64,000 nt of DNA from contig NC_087077.1 in assembly GCF_026151205.1 (NCBI RefSeq), positions 19,961,975 to 20,025,974 of the forward strand. The letters run 5' to 3'. The first letter of the stretch is position 1. The number at the start of each line of letters is the position of its first letter. The notes beneath the pieces are model-generated. The model saw only the letters and a list, made by a program, of their open reading frames with translations, was not told the origin of the DNA and did not search any database. Below are positions 45,462 through 57,400 of this stretch, piece after piece. The position numbers and the translations under genes were made by a program. Origin of the DNA: Bolinopsis microptera. Lineage: Eukaryota > Ctenophora > Tentaculata > Lobata > Bolinopsidae.

Positions 45462-45868
45462 CTACAGGGGGAGCCGCGCACTTCGTGCGCGGCGGGTCAT
45501 ACAACGTATGACAAGAGCTGAGCGGGTGAATTTAACACTGACACGGATATTTCCTTGAGAATTTTTCTTTAATTTTAATCGAATAGATTTGGAGTCGTTT
45601 TTCTGAAGAGAGCACTTAAATGTGTTAGCTTGTAATGTGTTAGCTTGTACGAATGTACGGGACCGCGTTTCGTTTGAGACATGGAAACAATGCTCTTTGT
45701 TAACTTGGCCAGAGTTGGCCTCAAGTTGTCCGGAATCTCGGAGAAGTTGGCTAATTTGTAGCCTCTATTTGCAACAATCTCGATGGATTGACATCGTCAA
45801 TCAACCCTTAAGCGAAGTTCGGCTGTCTACTCGTTGAACCCCTCCGTGATACTGATAATAATATTATA

Positions 45869-46177
45869 ACGGGTGATACTCGTTCACGTTGCTCGTAAAA
45901 TATTTGTTTCAAGACCGTAGACGAGTCCAACTCGGCGCGCGTCTTGGTATTGGTAAGACTAAGTTATAAACATACAACCTTCAAATAAAATCAGAATGAA
46001 ATTTTTTTAAATTGGCCGAGGAATAAGAATTTCAGTGCCCAAAATTTGGACCCCCAATTGATGTAAAAATCGCGAATTAAATATTGTAGGTTTACAACCT
46101 ACCAGGACGCGCGCCGAGTTGGACTCGTCGACGGTCCTGATAATTGGAAATAATATTTTACGAGTATCACCCGTTAA
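45869..46177. repeat. Inverted pair of the dispersed ~87-bp repeat
   Basis: The minus-oriented copy (45,869-45,985, starting ACGGGTGATACTCG) and plus-oriented copy (46,086-46,177, ending GAGTATCACCCGTT) face each other across about 100 bp. Together they resemble a 310-bp foldback element with ACGGGTGATACTCG termini. Confidence 0.75.
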
Positions 46178-46198
46178 ATTAAATAGGTAATAATCATT

Positions 46199-46272
46199 TT
46201 AGTCTCTTGACTCAAGAGACTAGTAACATTTTAAAATATGTCAAGACTCAAGACTTGACATATTTTTAAATG
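46199..46272. repeat. Three adjacent short palindromes
   Basis: AGTCTCTTGACTCAAGAGACT is a perfect 21-bp palindrome at about 46,200. AGTAACATTT...AAATGTTACT encloses ATATGTCAAG...CTTGACATAT to about 46,272. Confidence 0.75.
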
Positions 46273-46498
46273 TTACTAAATGACACCACTTTAGGGTTAG
46301 ACGGGTTCCTGTTAGTACACCCGACTACCATGAGCCTTATACGCTATACTATAGATCTATAAAACAGAGTACGAGTTACTGGGGCGCAATGAAAGCCCCT
46401 CGTTTCTCCGCAAAGTCTCTCTCGTTGTGCTAACTTTAAATTAGCTTTACAACATCATATTCCACATCATTGTTCACATTCTCATTTCAGACACATTG

Positions 46499-46786
46499 GG
46501 GGGGGGGGGGGTCCAACTACATTTTTGTACACTAATTTAGCGTACATTTGGCAAAGATCTGATGGCCATGTACATTAATGGTCATAAAAAATGTACAAAA
46601 AATCGGAAATCCCTGGAAACGGAACAGGAAAAACCATATTTTGAACATTTTTGTACATGTACATTTGGCAAAAATCTGGTGGCCAAACAGGAAAAAACAT
46701 ATTTTGTACATTTTTGTACATGTACATTTGGCAAAAATCTGGTGGCCATGTACAAAAATGTAGTTGGACCCCCCCCCCCCCCCCCC
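46499..46786. mobile_element. MITE-like element with G/C-homopolymer termini and 6-bp target duplication
   Basis: The ends are inverted repeats: a G run, then GTCCAACTACATTTTTGTAC on the left, and its complement followed by a C run on the right. The flanks are ACATTG at 46,493-46,498 and again at 46,787-46,792, a plausible target-site duplication. The inside holds a ~66-bp tandem repeat (TTTGGCAAAAATCTGGTGGCC...). Short frames on both strands are repeat translations. Confidence 0.7.
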
Positions 46787-47807
46787 ACATTGTGCAGTGT
46801 ATACAAGATAAATTGACTAAAGTGACTCGATTTCAATCTGGTACTCGGTTCCTGAGGTCCTACTCCAAGTCAGTAGTCGTGTGTGATTATATCAAATGTG
46901 TTATGTGGTCAGTATACAGCTAAGCGCACGCTACAATATGCGATCCAGCTTGACTAGTTATTCATTTCATAATTCACCCTCTTTCGTTTTATTTTCAATT
47001 AAATAATAATGTAGCATTAAAATTCACTGTATTTGAGTTACCAATGTCCTACTTACCCCAATTGAGTAGCAACAAAACTCTGTACAACGTAGTGCACACT
47101 CAACTACACCCTGCTACTAGCGCTAAAGGACAAAATAAAACAACATTTTAAACCAAGTCTATGAAAATACAATATGTATACACTTCAATATAACAACACG
47201 TTGTACCTGTTGCAGAAATGATAAGTTGCACTTTACAGCTATTAACCGCTGAATCAAACTTTTTAATCACAACGAGTGGAATCTGGTGAATGGTAAAGTG
47301 AGGAGTAAAGTAAAGTAACCTAAAGTGAGGAGTTAATAGTACACGAGGTCCCGGGGAGGAATTAAGGCGGATTAAGCAAACCTGGATTGTGGCCGATAAC
47401 ATGCGATACAATAAGAGGAAACAGTATCCTTACATATTATATGTGTATAATTTAGTACTAGTACTACATGTACAGTTACATATTATGTGTATAATTTAGT
47501 ACTAGTACTACATGTGCTGCAATTGAAGAAGGTATTGAGTGCACTGATAAACGCAAAGCGTCATAATCTATGAAGCTTTGCCAGTGACTAACTCGAGCCA
47601 AACCTGTGTGAACACCGGCCAGACTGTTAATAATTATATTTCTAATGAAGTGCTTACGCTCGGGCGATAATATTATAATACGCTGATATTAGCCGTAAAT
47701 TTGTTGATATATAGAACCGATGATTTGGTTAGTCCCAAGTGTAAGAAAATGTAATATATTATTATTATATACTATATATAATATATATTATTTAAAACTC
47801 TCCAAAC

Positions 47808-47930
47808 CTGTGTGAACCCAAAAATACTGAAAATGCATCCTAAGTAAAGAGGAAATCATCGAAAGTTCAACTTGCTTTAGATTAAGAGAATTGTTTACAC
47901 GAGCCTCTGTTATAATCCTACTTGGAAAGC
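47808..47930 (-). CDS. Candidate internal exon of an unidentified minus-strand gene
   Basis: It is bounded by TTTACAG|GC at 47,931 and CACACAG|GTTTGG at 47,808, open in one phase for all 123 bp, and encodes FPSRIITEARVNNSLNLKQV followed by a hydrophobic helix-like part. It might belong to the same gene as the PDZ exon at 45,260, but phase continuity was not shown. A second, weaker candidate is 47,207-47,282. Confidence 0.22.
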
Positions 47931-48386
47931 CTGTAAATTTGAAAAATAGTACATAAATTCCACGTCTCAAACCTTTTCTGCTTTCTTTAAAGTAGTTTCA
48001 ACAGGTTCAATAGGTAGGTAGTTGAGTAACGGGAACATAATTACATAACATGGATCACAAAGTCCAATAGGTCAAAATTTCCTAGGATTTGAGTAACAAA
48101 AATCCTACTTGTACGACTTACTGGCGATTTCGGAGGTTGCCAGATGTGATTTAGGAGAAACGCACTCAATCTCTGGAAAATAAATTAAATCAGGCTCAAT
48201 GATTCAGTCAGTTATGTCCAGCATACTATATATCATACAATAACAAAGAAGAAGGTAACATAAAACCACCATTAGGAACTAAAGAGAGTCGACAGGTTTA
48301 CATGTACATATAAACGAGGGATGCAGTCAGACACTATCTGACGTACCCACTAGCAAGGTCAAACTACAGAAGCTTCTAGAAGTAGC

Positions 48387-48488
48387 TCAATATCCCCGTT
48401 GTGGAGGGGGTCGGCTGCGGACTGGTTGAGCGGATATTGTGGATGTGTTGGTCAGGCCTCGTCTCCGGGATATCGCTCTCCGCTCCTC
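48387..48488 (-). CDS. ZNF207: ZNF207 terminal exon, 7.2 kb from the preceding exon
   Basis: It starts [13 protein letters not shown] directly after acceptor CTTGCTCAG and ends QRGY-stop, 34 codons including the stop. The EERRA continuation of the GLEBS motif and phase 0 on both sides identify it despite the transposon-filled intron. The 11-bp minisatellite begins about 9 bp upstream of the acceptor. Confidence 0.8.
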   Translation of the reverse strand, partial: EERRAISRRRGLTNTSTISAQPVRSRPPPQRGY

Positions 48489-51400
48489 CTGAGCAAGGTG
48501 ATGTAAAGGTAATGTAAAGGTAATGTATAGGTAATGTGTAGGTAATGTAAAGGTAATGTAAAGGTAATGTTAAGGTAATGTAAAGGTAATGTAAAGGTAA
48601 TGTTAAGGTAATGTATAGGTAATGTATAGGTAATGTAAAGGTAATGTAAAGGTAATGTAAAGGTAATGTATAGGTAATGTTAAGGTAATGTAAAGGTGAT
48701 GTTATGGTGATGTAAAGGTAATGTATAGGTAATGTAAAGGTAATGTAAAGGTAATGTAAAGGTAATGTTATGGTGATGTAAAGGTAATGTATAGGTAATG
48801 TATAGGTAATGTAAAGGTAATGTAAAGGTAATGTAAAGGTAATGTAAAGGTAATGTAAAGGTAATGTTAAGGTAATATAAAGGTAATGTTAAGGTAATGT
48901 AAAGGTAATGTAAAGGTAATGTAAAGGTAATGTATAGGTAATGTAAAGGTGATGTAAAGGTAATGTAAAGGTAATGTAAAGGTAATGTAAAGGTAATGTT
49001 AAGGTAATGTAAAGGTAATGTATAGGTAATGTAAAGGTAATGTAAAGGTAATGTAAAGGTAATGTAAAGGTAATGTTATGGGAGAACAAAACGTGGTCTC
49101 TATGAACAAACTACTCTTTAGTCTTTGTTCCTATGAACAAACTACTCTTTAGTCTTTGTTCCAAATTTAAATTATTTTACCTCGATGTCTTTAGTAGTTT
49201 CCTTAGTTCATGGGGCGGCAGGAACTACCAGTTATTTCCCAAGTATAGTTTGGAATCCAAGAAGTGGGATATTCACCCCAATGCTAGGGGTATGGGTGTG
49301 TTAGCAAGACACTATATCTTTCTCATTCACTCAACATGGTTTAATCCGTTGGGTTACTGAGATTGGTATTTAAGTATGATTCATATTTGTTAGATAAATT
49401 ATTTAGATGATGTATTAAAAAGTGAATTTTGAGTGATAGATACACCTGGGTAAAACACAACCGTGACATTGCTACACATGGGAATAAATGACCAGCAACA
49501 CCGCATATGCACTGGAAAGTTTAATTCTGTTGTTCGAAAAGTTTGTGGTAAAAGAAAAGTCTGCTACGTGTCTGTGTTGTCCCAGTTATGTTCACCCATT
49601 GGATTATTTGTCAGTTCACTAATTTTATATCTGTATATTTTGTTATTTATTATTGTTATTTCGTTGGATCTATCAACACGTGTGGACAGTGGATTAAAGA
49701 ATATTAGTCATATTGGTAGACCTGGTAATCTTCCCAGCCTTTATAGTAGTATTAACCTGTATTTCCTAATAATTATTCAGACAGCATTTATTCTGAGATA
49801 TTTTGATAAAGGATCTTATTATTTAAAGTGTCGTAAATCATCTGCTCTGAGAAGATCATTCCAATTCTTTCTGAGATGGATTGGTGTTCTTACTGCTCTG
49901 GTTATCTACACTTTCTCCCTGAACCTAATATTGCTTATTATATGTAACACGTCACTTTTAAATCCAGGACCTGGGAAAAAGCCTATATCTGTTTTTTATA
50001 ACAATGTACAAGGTCTAATTAACACTCGTGACCTTGCGTCAGTTAACCCACCACTTAACATGACGAAAGTACATGAACTGCATGGTTTTTTGTATACAAA
50101 AAAACCTGATATTGTTATTTTAAATGAGACTTGGCTGAAAAAGTCAATATTGGATAGTGAGATTCTACCTTCTGGTTATAAAATCTTTAGGCTGGACAGG
50201 TCCCTCAAAACTCATCCATGGGATCCTGAACGACCTAAGAGGTTTAGAAAAAACGGGGGTGGAGTCTTAATAGCTCATAGATTTGATCTAGATGTTACTA
50301 GTACTAGGATAGCTGTAGTGAAAGCTCAAGCTGAGTTATTGTCTGTTGTCTTAAAGCTTCCGACTGGTAGAAAGTTGTGTATTTCGACTTTTTATAGAGT
50401 GGGGACTTTAAGCGACGACAATTACGTGGAATTTTCTAATTATTTTAGAACTCTTGCATTAAAAAAGAAGATTGACAAGCATGTTTTAATAGGAGATATG
50501 AATTTGAACTGTGTTTCTTGGCCTGCTGGTGAGACATCCTGTGAACTGCAAAATGGCTTCCTGGATTTCCTTACTGGTGACCTAGGACACACTCAACTAA
50601 TTAATGAACCTACACATGAAGCAGGGAATGTGCTTGATTTACTGTTCACAAATGTCCCTAATATTATTACCAATTTAAAAATACTGGATCATAATGAGGC
50701 GTGCTTATCTGACCACTTTGGTATCAACTTTGGGATAAACTTCAATGTCAGCCGCAGAAAGTCTCCTAAACGCAAAGTATATAACTATACCAAAGCCAAT
50801 TGGGACGGCTTGAACTTTGCTCTGAGGCGGGTCAATTGGGATAATGTGGCTGGGTCTCATGATCCACACATTTCCTGGCCTCTTTTCAAAGATGTTCTGA
50901 TTAAACTCTGCAATGAATATATCCCAAAGAAAAATGTTAAGTGTGAGTTTCAGCCGCCTTGGTATGACTCTGATTGTGATAGGGTTCTGAGAGATAAAGA
51001 GAAATGGAGAGAAAAGGCTAATGAATCTGGCAATGAGTCTGATCTTGAAAAGTTCCGTCAGTACCGCAAAGATTTTAAACGCATAATGAACGAAAAGATG
51101 AGACTCAGTGTCGAAGATGATTCTGATTCTGCCCTTATTTCCAAAAAGTTTTGGACACACGTGAAATCAAAGTCTAAGTCGACTAGGATACCTGAAACGG
51201 TCCGATACGGTGATCGTTTTAGGAACACACCAGTTGAACAGGCTAGCTTATTCAATGAATACTTCTATCAACAATTCTCCTCAAGTAGCTCATATGACAT
51301 TGACATCGACATGAGCTCCAGTAACAATTTTATGGATTTGAGATTTCACGTGTTGGATGTTTTGTTAATTTTGAAAGGGGTTAAACCGGGTAAAGCCGCA

Positions 51401-54400
51401 GGTCCAGATGGTATCCATGGCACTGTGTTAAAAAATTGTGCGAGCACTCTTGCAAAGCCTCTAACCATGATTTTCAACAGCTCTTTTGTGACTGGATGTG
51501 TGCCGGAGGAATGGAAGCTTGCTTCTGTTGTCCCGGTACACAAGAAGGGTGAAAAAGGATCTGTTGAAAATTACAGACCCATCTCACTGACATGCTTAGT
51601 TATGAAAGTTTTTGAACGTTGTATTTCGAAAGAGTTGCTCGCAGCTTGTGAAGGGTTAATCGACTGTAGACAACACGGTTTTGTGAATGGGAAGTCTTGC
51701 ACTACCCAGATGGTCCCATTCACAGACAACCTTGCACTGGCCCTGAACAATAAGTCAAGATCCGACATTGTTTATTTTGATTTTGCTAAGGCATTTGACA
51801 GTGTCTCACATGACTTAATCCTTCGCAAGCTAAAAAATTTATATGGTATTGATGGTCTGATGCTTAGATTTTTAAAGTCGTATTTACAAGACAGACGACA
51901 GCAGGTTGTTGTAGGCGGAGCTGTCTCAAGCATGCTTCCCGTGCAATCAGGAGTGCCCCAGGGATCTATTCTGGGACCACTTCTGTTTGTTCTATTCATC
52001 AACGACATGTTCTCGTGTGTTTCGGAGGATACAAATGTAGCATTGTATGCAGATGACACCAAAATTTGGAGGGTCATCGAATGCTTTGAAGACCACTATA
52101 TTCTTCAAGGAGATATAGACAGGTTGTTTGCCTGGTCAATCGATAACAAAATGACTTTTCACCCTTCAAAGTGTAAGGTGTTATCTGTAACTCTGCAAAG
52201 AAATGTATTAGACAATCTTCCTTTTAATATTTATTGGTATAATCTTAATGAAGTCATAATTGATTATGTGGCATCCCATACAGATCTTGGTGTAATAATG
52301 AACAACAGGTTTCTGTGGGGTGCACATTGTGATCAATTGATATCTAAAGCAAGCTCGAAGCTTGGGCTCTTAAAGAGAACCTGTCATTTTACCATGGATA
52401 AACGCCAAAAGAGGGCTTTCTACCTTACCATTGTAAGATCAATCTTTGAACATTGCTCAGTTATATGGTGTCCTCAGCGATCGACACACATGTCGAAGTT
52501 TGAGGCAATCCAGAAAAGAGCGATCAAATGGATCAATGGACAACAGTTTGATCATTATAGTGATATTGTATTTTATGAGAAGCAGAAGGAGCTTAAAATT
52601 CTACCCATTAGATCTAAGTTCATCCATAATTCAATTACGCTCTTCTATAAAATAGTAAATGATTTGGTAAGTATATCTCTACCTGAATATATTACTGTTG
52701 TTGAAGCTGGAACAATGAGGTACACAAGGAGCACGGCATCAGTCATTGAAGGACTTGACACCAGCACATATACCTGCTCTATTGTACCAAACTGCGATAG
52801 TTTCAGAAACAGCTTCTTTTATAGAACAATGCTTCTGTGGAATGCACTGCCAGCCTATGTTAGACAGACTGAGAAAATTTCTATTTTCAAAACAAAGCTA
52901 ACTGAATTTCTCTGGTCTTCTGACGTATGCTGGCCTGATTAGACGGCCCATCATGGAATATTATTATATATATATTTTACTTTATGAATGTCATACTCTC
53001 TATAATTTGCCCCTCGCACCTGCAGTAGAACGCGCCGTTTTTTCTCTTATGAAACAACCCGAAACAAGCGCGTCACGCAGTACGTGAGTGGCTAGATTAT
53101 AGATTGTTTTATTATAATATTATTTAATTATGTTATTTTGTTGTTATGTCGTGTAAGTTTGTGGAGTAGTAGCAAGAAGGTATCGTATACATTTAAATTT
53201 GTTCTCTTGATTATTTATTAATGATTTTATGTAGGGTCGGCACCAATGTTATTATGGTCTTACCACCGTGTTTTGGTTCAGCCAAAATAAATTTTACCTT
53301 GATGTTTTTACATATATTGTTTCTCACTCCAGCTGAGTCTGGTAGTGTTGAGTATCATGAATATTTTTCTAGCTCTCTTTTTCCATGTTTTTGCTTCACA
53401 GGAGATATTGTGGTCTTTTTATTGAATATAACTGTAATACATTGATGTAAAGTTTATTTGAATTTTGAAATAAAAAAAGGTAATGTTAAGGTAATGTAAA
53501 GGTAATGTAAAGGTAATGTAAAGGTAATGTAAAGGTAATGAAAAGGTAATGTAAAGGTAATGTAAAGGTAATGTAAAGGTAATGTAAAGGTAATGTAGAG
53601 GTAATGCAAAGGTAATATAAAGGTTATGTAAAGGTAATGTAAAGGTTATGTAAAGGTAATGTATAGGTAATGTATAGGTAATGTAAAGGTAATGTATAGG
53701 TAATGTAAAGGTAATGTAAAGGTAATGTAAAGGTAATGTAAAGGTAATGTATAGGTAATGTTAAGGTAATGTAAAGGTAATGTAAAGGTAATGTATAGGT
53801 AATGTAAATGTAATGTAAAGGTAATGTTAAGGTAATGTAAAGGTAATGTAAAGGTAATGTAAAGGTAATGTAAAGGTAATGTTAAGGTAATGTAAAGGTA
53901 ATGTAAAGGTAATGTAAAGGTTATGCAAAGGTAATGTTAAGGTAATGTTATGGTAATGTATAGGTAATGTTAAGGTAATGTTAAGGTAATGTAAAGGTAA
54001 TGTAAAGGTAATGTATTCTGGGTAAAATTATCTTTATCCCGGTTGTTGCGACAAGTAAAAATGCTCTTATTAGGGAAAGGAGATTACTCGACGTTTCAAT
54101 GTAACTACATCGTATTCATGATCTCAATAAATGTATTTAATTGTAGTTGTGAAAATAGTTTAAAACAATGCGACTCATAAATAAATAATACTCCAATCCG
54201 GATTTTACGTAAAGGTAATGTAAAGGTTATGTTAAGGTATTATTATTATTATTATTAAATCTAAAATAGCTAATAATTTAATAAATTATTAACAGGCCCC
54301 TTAACGTGGGCAATAATATACGCTTTATAAATTATATAAACAAATTGAAGTCTATTTTCCAATGTTGCTAAGTGTCTCTTTAGATCTGTTTTGGTCTTTC

Positions 54401-57400
54401 GTGGGAGTTCCCACATTTGTTGGTTGAGAATGCTCAACATAACATACATGATGCTTGACTGCTTTATTGACCCGGACAGGCACCGGGGGCAGACATCCCA
54501 ACACCAGTGCGTTGGGACATAGTGTTGGTCTGCTTCAGGACGTGTTAGATCCTAGAGAAGCCGCCATCCCCTCTACTGCTTTAGCTCAGCGGCAGCATGA
54601 GCCCTGGTTTCCTGCCACATTGGTACCTCTGAAAGTACAGAAAAGTGGTGGATTTCGGGGTCCAGGATACTCCCTCTTTGTTCTTTATGGTGGTAATATT
54701 TCTCTGAGATGTTTGTAGAGTCTTTATTTCATGATCTTTCTAGTGGGATAAATCCTGGAGAGCATCATTTTGTCCCCAAAGAAATTCGACTCTCCTAATG
54801 AATGCTTTTTGTGTGCTGCTTTTTGTTAACACTTCATCTAGATAGGAATGTGAGTCTGTCCCACCCAGCTCTTCTTTCAGTTGCAGGTAACTGGTGTCTT
54901 GCACCTCCAGACACAATAGGAGCTGGTGTACGGGGGAATCAATGAAGCTGTTACAGAAACGACAGGCCTCACCACTGCCACCACCCATGATCTGTTGGAT
55001 ATTCGCAAAGAGTGGTGAGCTGCCGTGAATGTAGTCCATTATTCGGCTGTCCAGATTTTTACTCGTGTTGTGCCCGAATAAAAAGTTGTTTTTGTCTAGG
55101 AGCAGCCCACTGTTTTTGATTTTTGTGATCACACCGAGTATCTTGGTCTCCTTGTTGTTACTGACAGTTCTGCATTGCAGATTTGTTTCGATGCTGTCAA
55201 TCCAGATCTTATTTTTGTAGCTCATTATGTCTGCCTGAGTGTAATAGGCTAGATCCTTGAAGTGTTGCTGCGTTAGGTCTATCATTCTGGTTCCGTGTGA
55301 CTTATTTTCTTTCCAGAGGAAGTACTTTTTCAGTGACATTGTTAGGACATGAAAACTTGGTATTCTGCTTTCATCAACTTGGTAGAGGGTAGCTGAAAGA
55401 TTGTCACCTTGTGTGAGTATTTTGCACATGAATTTAACCGAGAGAGCTTCGAGTTGCACATCCAGTGGTGGTAGGTGGAGAGCAAGTTCGGTTAATTCCC
55501 TTTGTGGGTTCAGGACTGATCCAGATATTTTTAGAATAAGGTAATGTTAAGGTAATGTAAAGGTAATGTCACAGCTTTTAGAACTTTTATAGTGGAATTT
55601 CAGACATAAAAAATAAAATGAGCATAATAGAGTGGAACTTGAATAGAGATATTTGTTTTGACTCGGACTTACCATTGACAGATCGTCGTCGGCATAAATA
55701 AGCTTTTGACAGTTATTAATCAGAGTTGGTTTGATTGGAGCAACTTCCTGAAAAAAGTATCCTCTTTATTTCTCAGCTCATTTTACTAACCAGGAACTCG
55801 CTCTTAAGTCCTAAATAAGTGCTAAACACAGATTTAATTATACTACCTTTTTGGGATATTTATAAATAACACAGACAGATTAAAATTCGACAAATTCAAG
55901 TAATATCAAATTGAACCGCCAGAAGACGCGCGCGGCGCGCGTTTGGGCGTGAAAATACACAACTGTCAGATTGGATAATTTTGCTAGTCTAAAAAGATGT
56001 GGAAGATTTTTCGAATTTGGGAATGGAAACGAACAAAAACAAAGAATAAACAAGCAATCAGACTTATATTATCAGTGCGCGGTAATTCAGAAACCAGCGC
56101 GGTAATTCACAAACCAGATGTTTTATGAACATGTTTTATAAACATATTAAGGTAGCAACTAGCAGTGCTAAAGTCTATCTGTAAAATCAGAGACCTGGAC
56201 CGTATTTACTTTTTACACTGAGCTTGGCTTCCGAATATTACCACCACTTTAGCTTCCTAGGTCACAAACGCTAAGAATACACGAAATACCAGAAAAACGA
56301 AATGTTTATTGAAGAACGAACCTGGCCACTGGTTTTAGCAGGGGGTGGAGGGGGTACACCCTGTGTCCCGCCAGCTGAAGGGAACAGCATGGGGCGACCC
56401 CCCATACTCGGGGGAGGACCATGTCCTGGTGGGGGACGTTGTGGTGGTCCTGGAGGTGGCATCCTGGGGGGCCCTGGAGGTGGCTGGACGTTGTTCAGAG
56501 CTGGGGGCCTGAGAAAGTGTGGTGTTACAAGAACTAACTTTTAGTTGGTATTAACACTGGCTAAATAAGATTACTTTTAGTAATATTAGTAATTGTAAAT
56601 AAGTAACAAACCTGCTCATAGACTGAAGTTCTGGAGCAGGAGGTCGGGGAGGGGGAGGTCTCTCTGACATAGCGGGACGGGGAGGTCCCATTCTGGGGGG
56701 CCCTGGGGGCGGGGGCGGCATACCAGGTCTCTGCATTCCTGGCATAAGTCCTCTAGCTCCGTGCGGCATCATACCCGGCATTGGAGGTCGGGGCATTCCC
56801 GGCATACCAAACTGCTGTAAATACAGAGTGTTACCATAGTTACACTACTAGTTACCATAGCTACAGAGTGTTACTTGGTACTGGCTACACAGTAGACCGG
56901 GGTATTGGTAGAAGTTAATCTTATTTTTCTGCAAAGTTGTAAGTACAATAGGTAGTTAGGTAGGTGGTAGGTAGTTTAGCCAATCATCTTCCAGCATCCA
57001 GTCAAATCCCAGAACCACTGTCACGTGTCACGTCACGTGACTCACGTGTCAAAATAAACGGGGCAGTTTGGTGCACCAGTATCCCTATCTATTGACGAGA
57101 TATCTCAACATCATCTGAACAACAAATTGCAAAGTTTAAATTAAAATTGGTAGTTAAATTGGTTTTAAATTCCCTGAATATGACAGGACGTTAGTATGAA
57201 ATGTACGAGCTAAACAACAAACCTGCATCTGAGCCTGCATCTGCTGCATCATCTGCGGGTTCATGTTCTGCATCATCTGCTGCATCATTTGGGGATTCAT
57301 CATTGCTGAAAAGAACAGAACCTTATAGTTTAAATCATTGCTGAAAAGAACAGAACCTTATAGTTTAAATCATTGCTGAAAAGAACAGAACCTTATAGTT

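Noticed and set aside
48889-49089. Minus-strand frame of TLPLHYLYI repeats
   Set aside because: Translation of the 11-bp minisatellite.
50705-52077. Several minus-strand frames of 65-151 codons
   Set aside because: Shadows of the LINE ORF2 on the plus strand.
53221-53445. 74-codon frame after LINE ORF2
   Set aside because: Lies in the LINE 3' non-coding region, with no recognisable domain; likely chance.
54455-54718. 87-codon plus-strand frame
   Set aside because: Antisense to the tail of the 54,238-55,539 LINE insertion; no family match.
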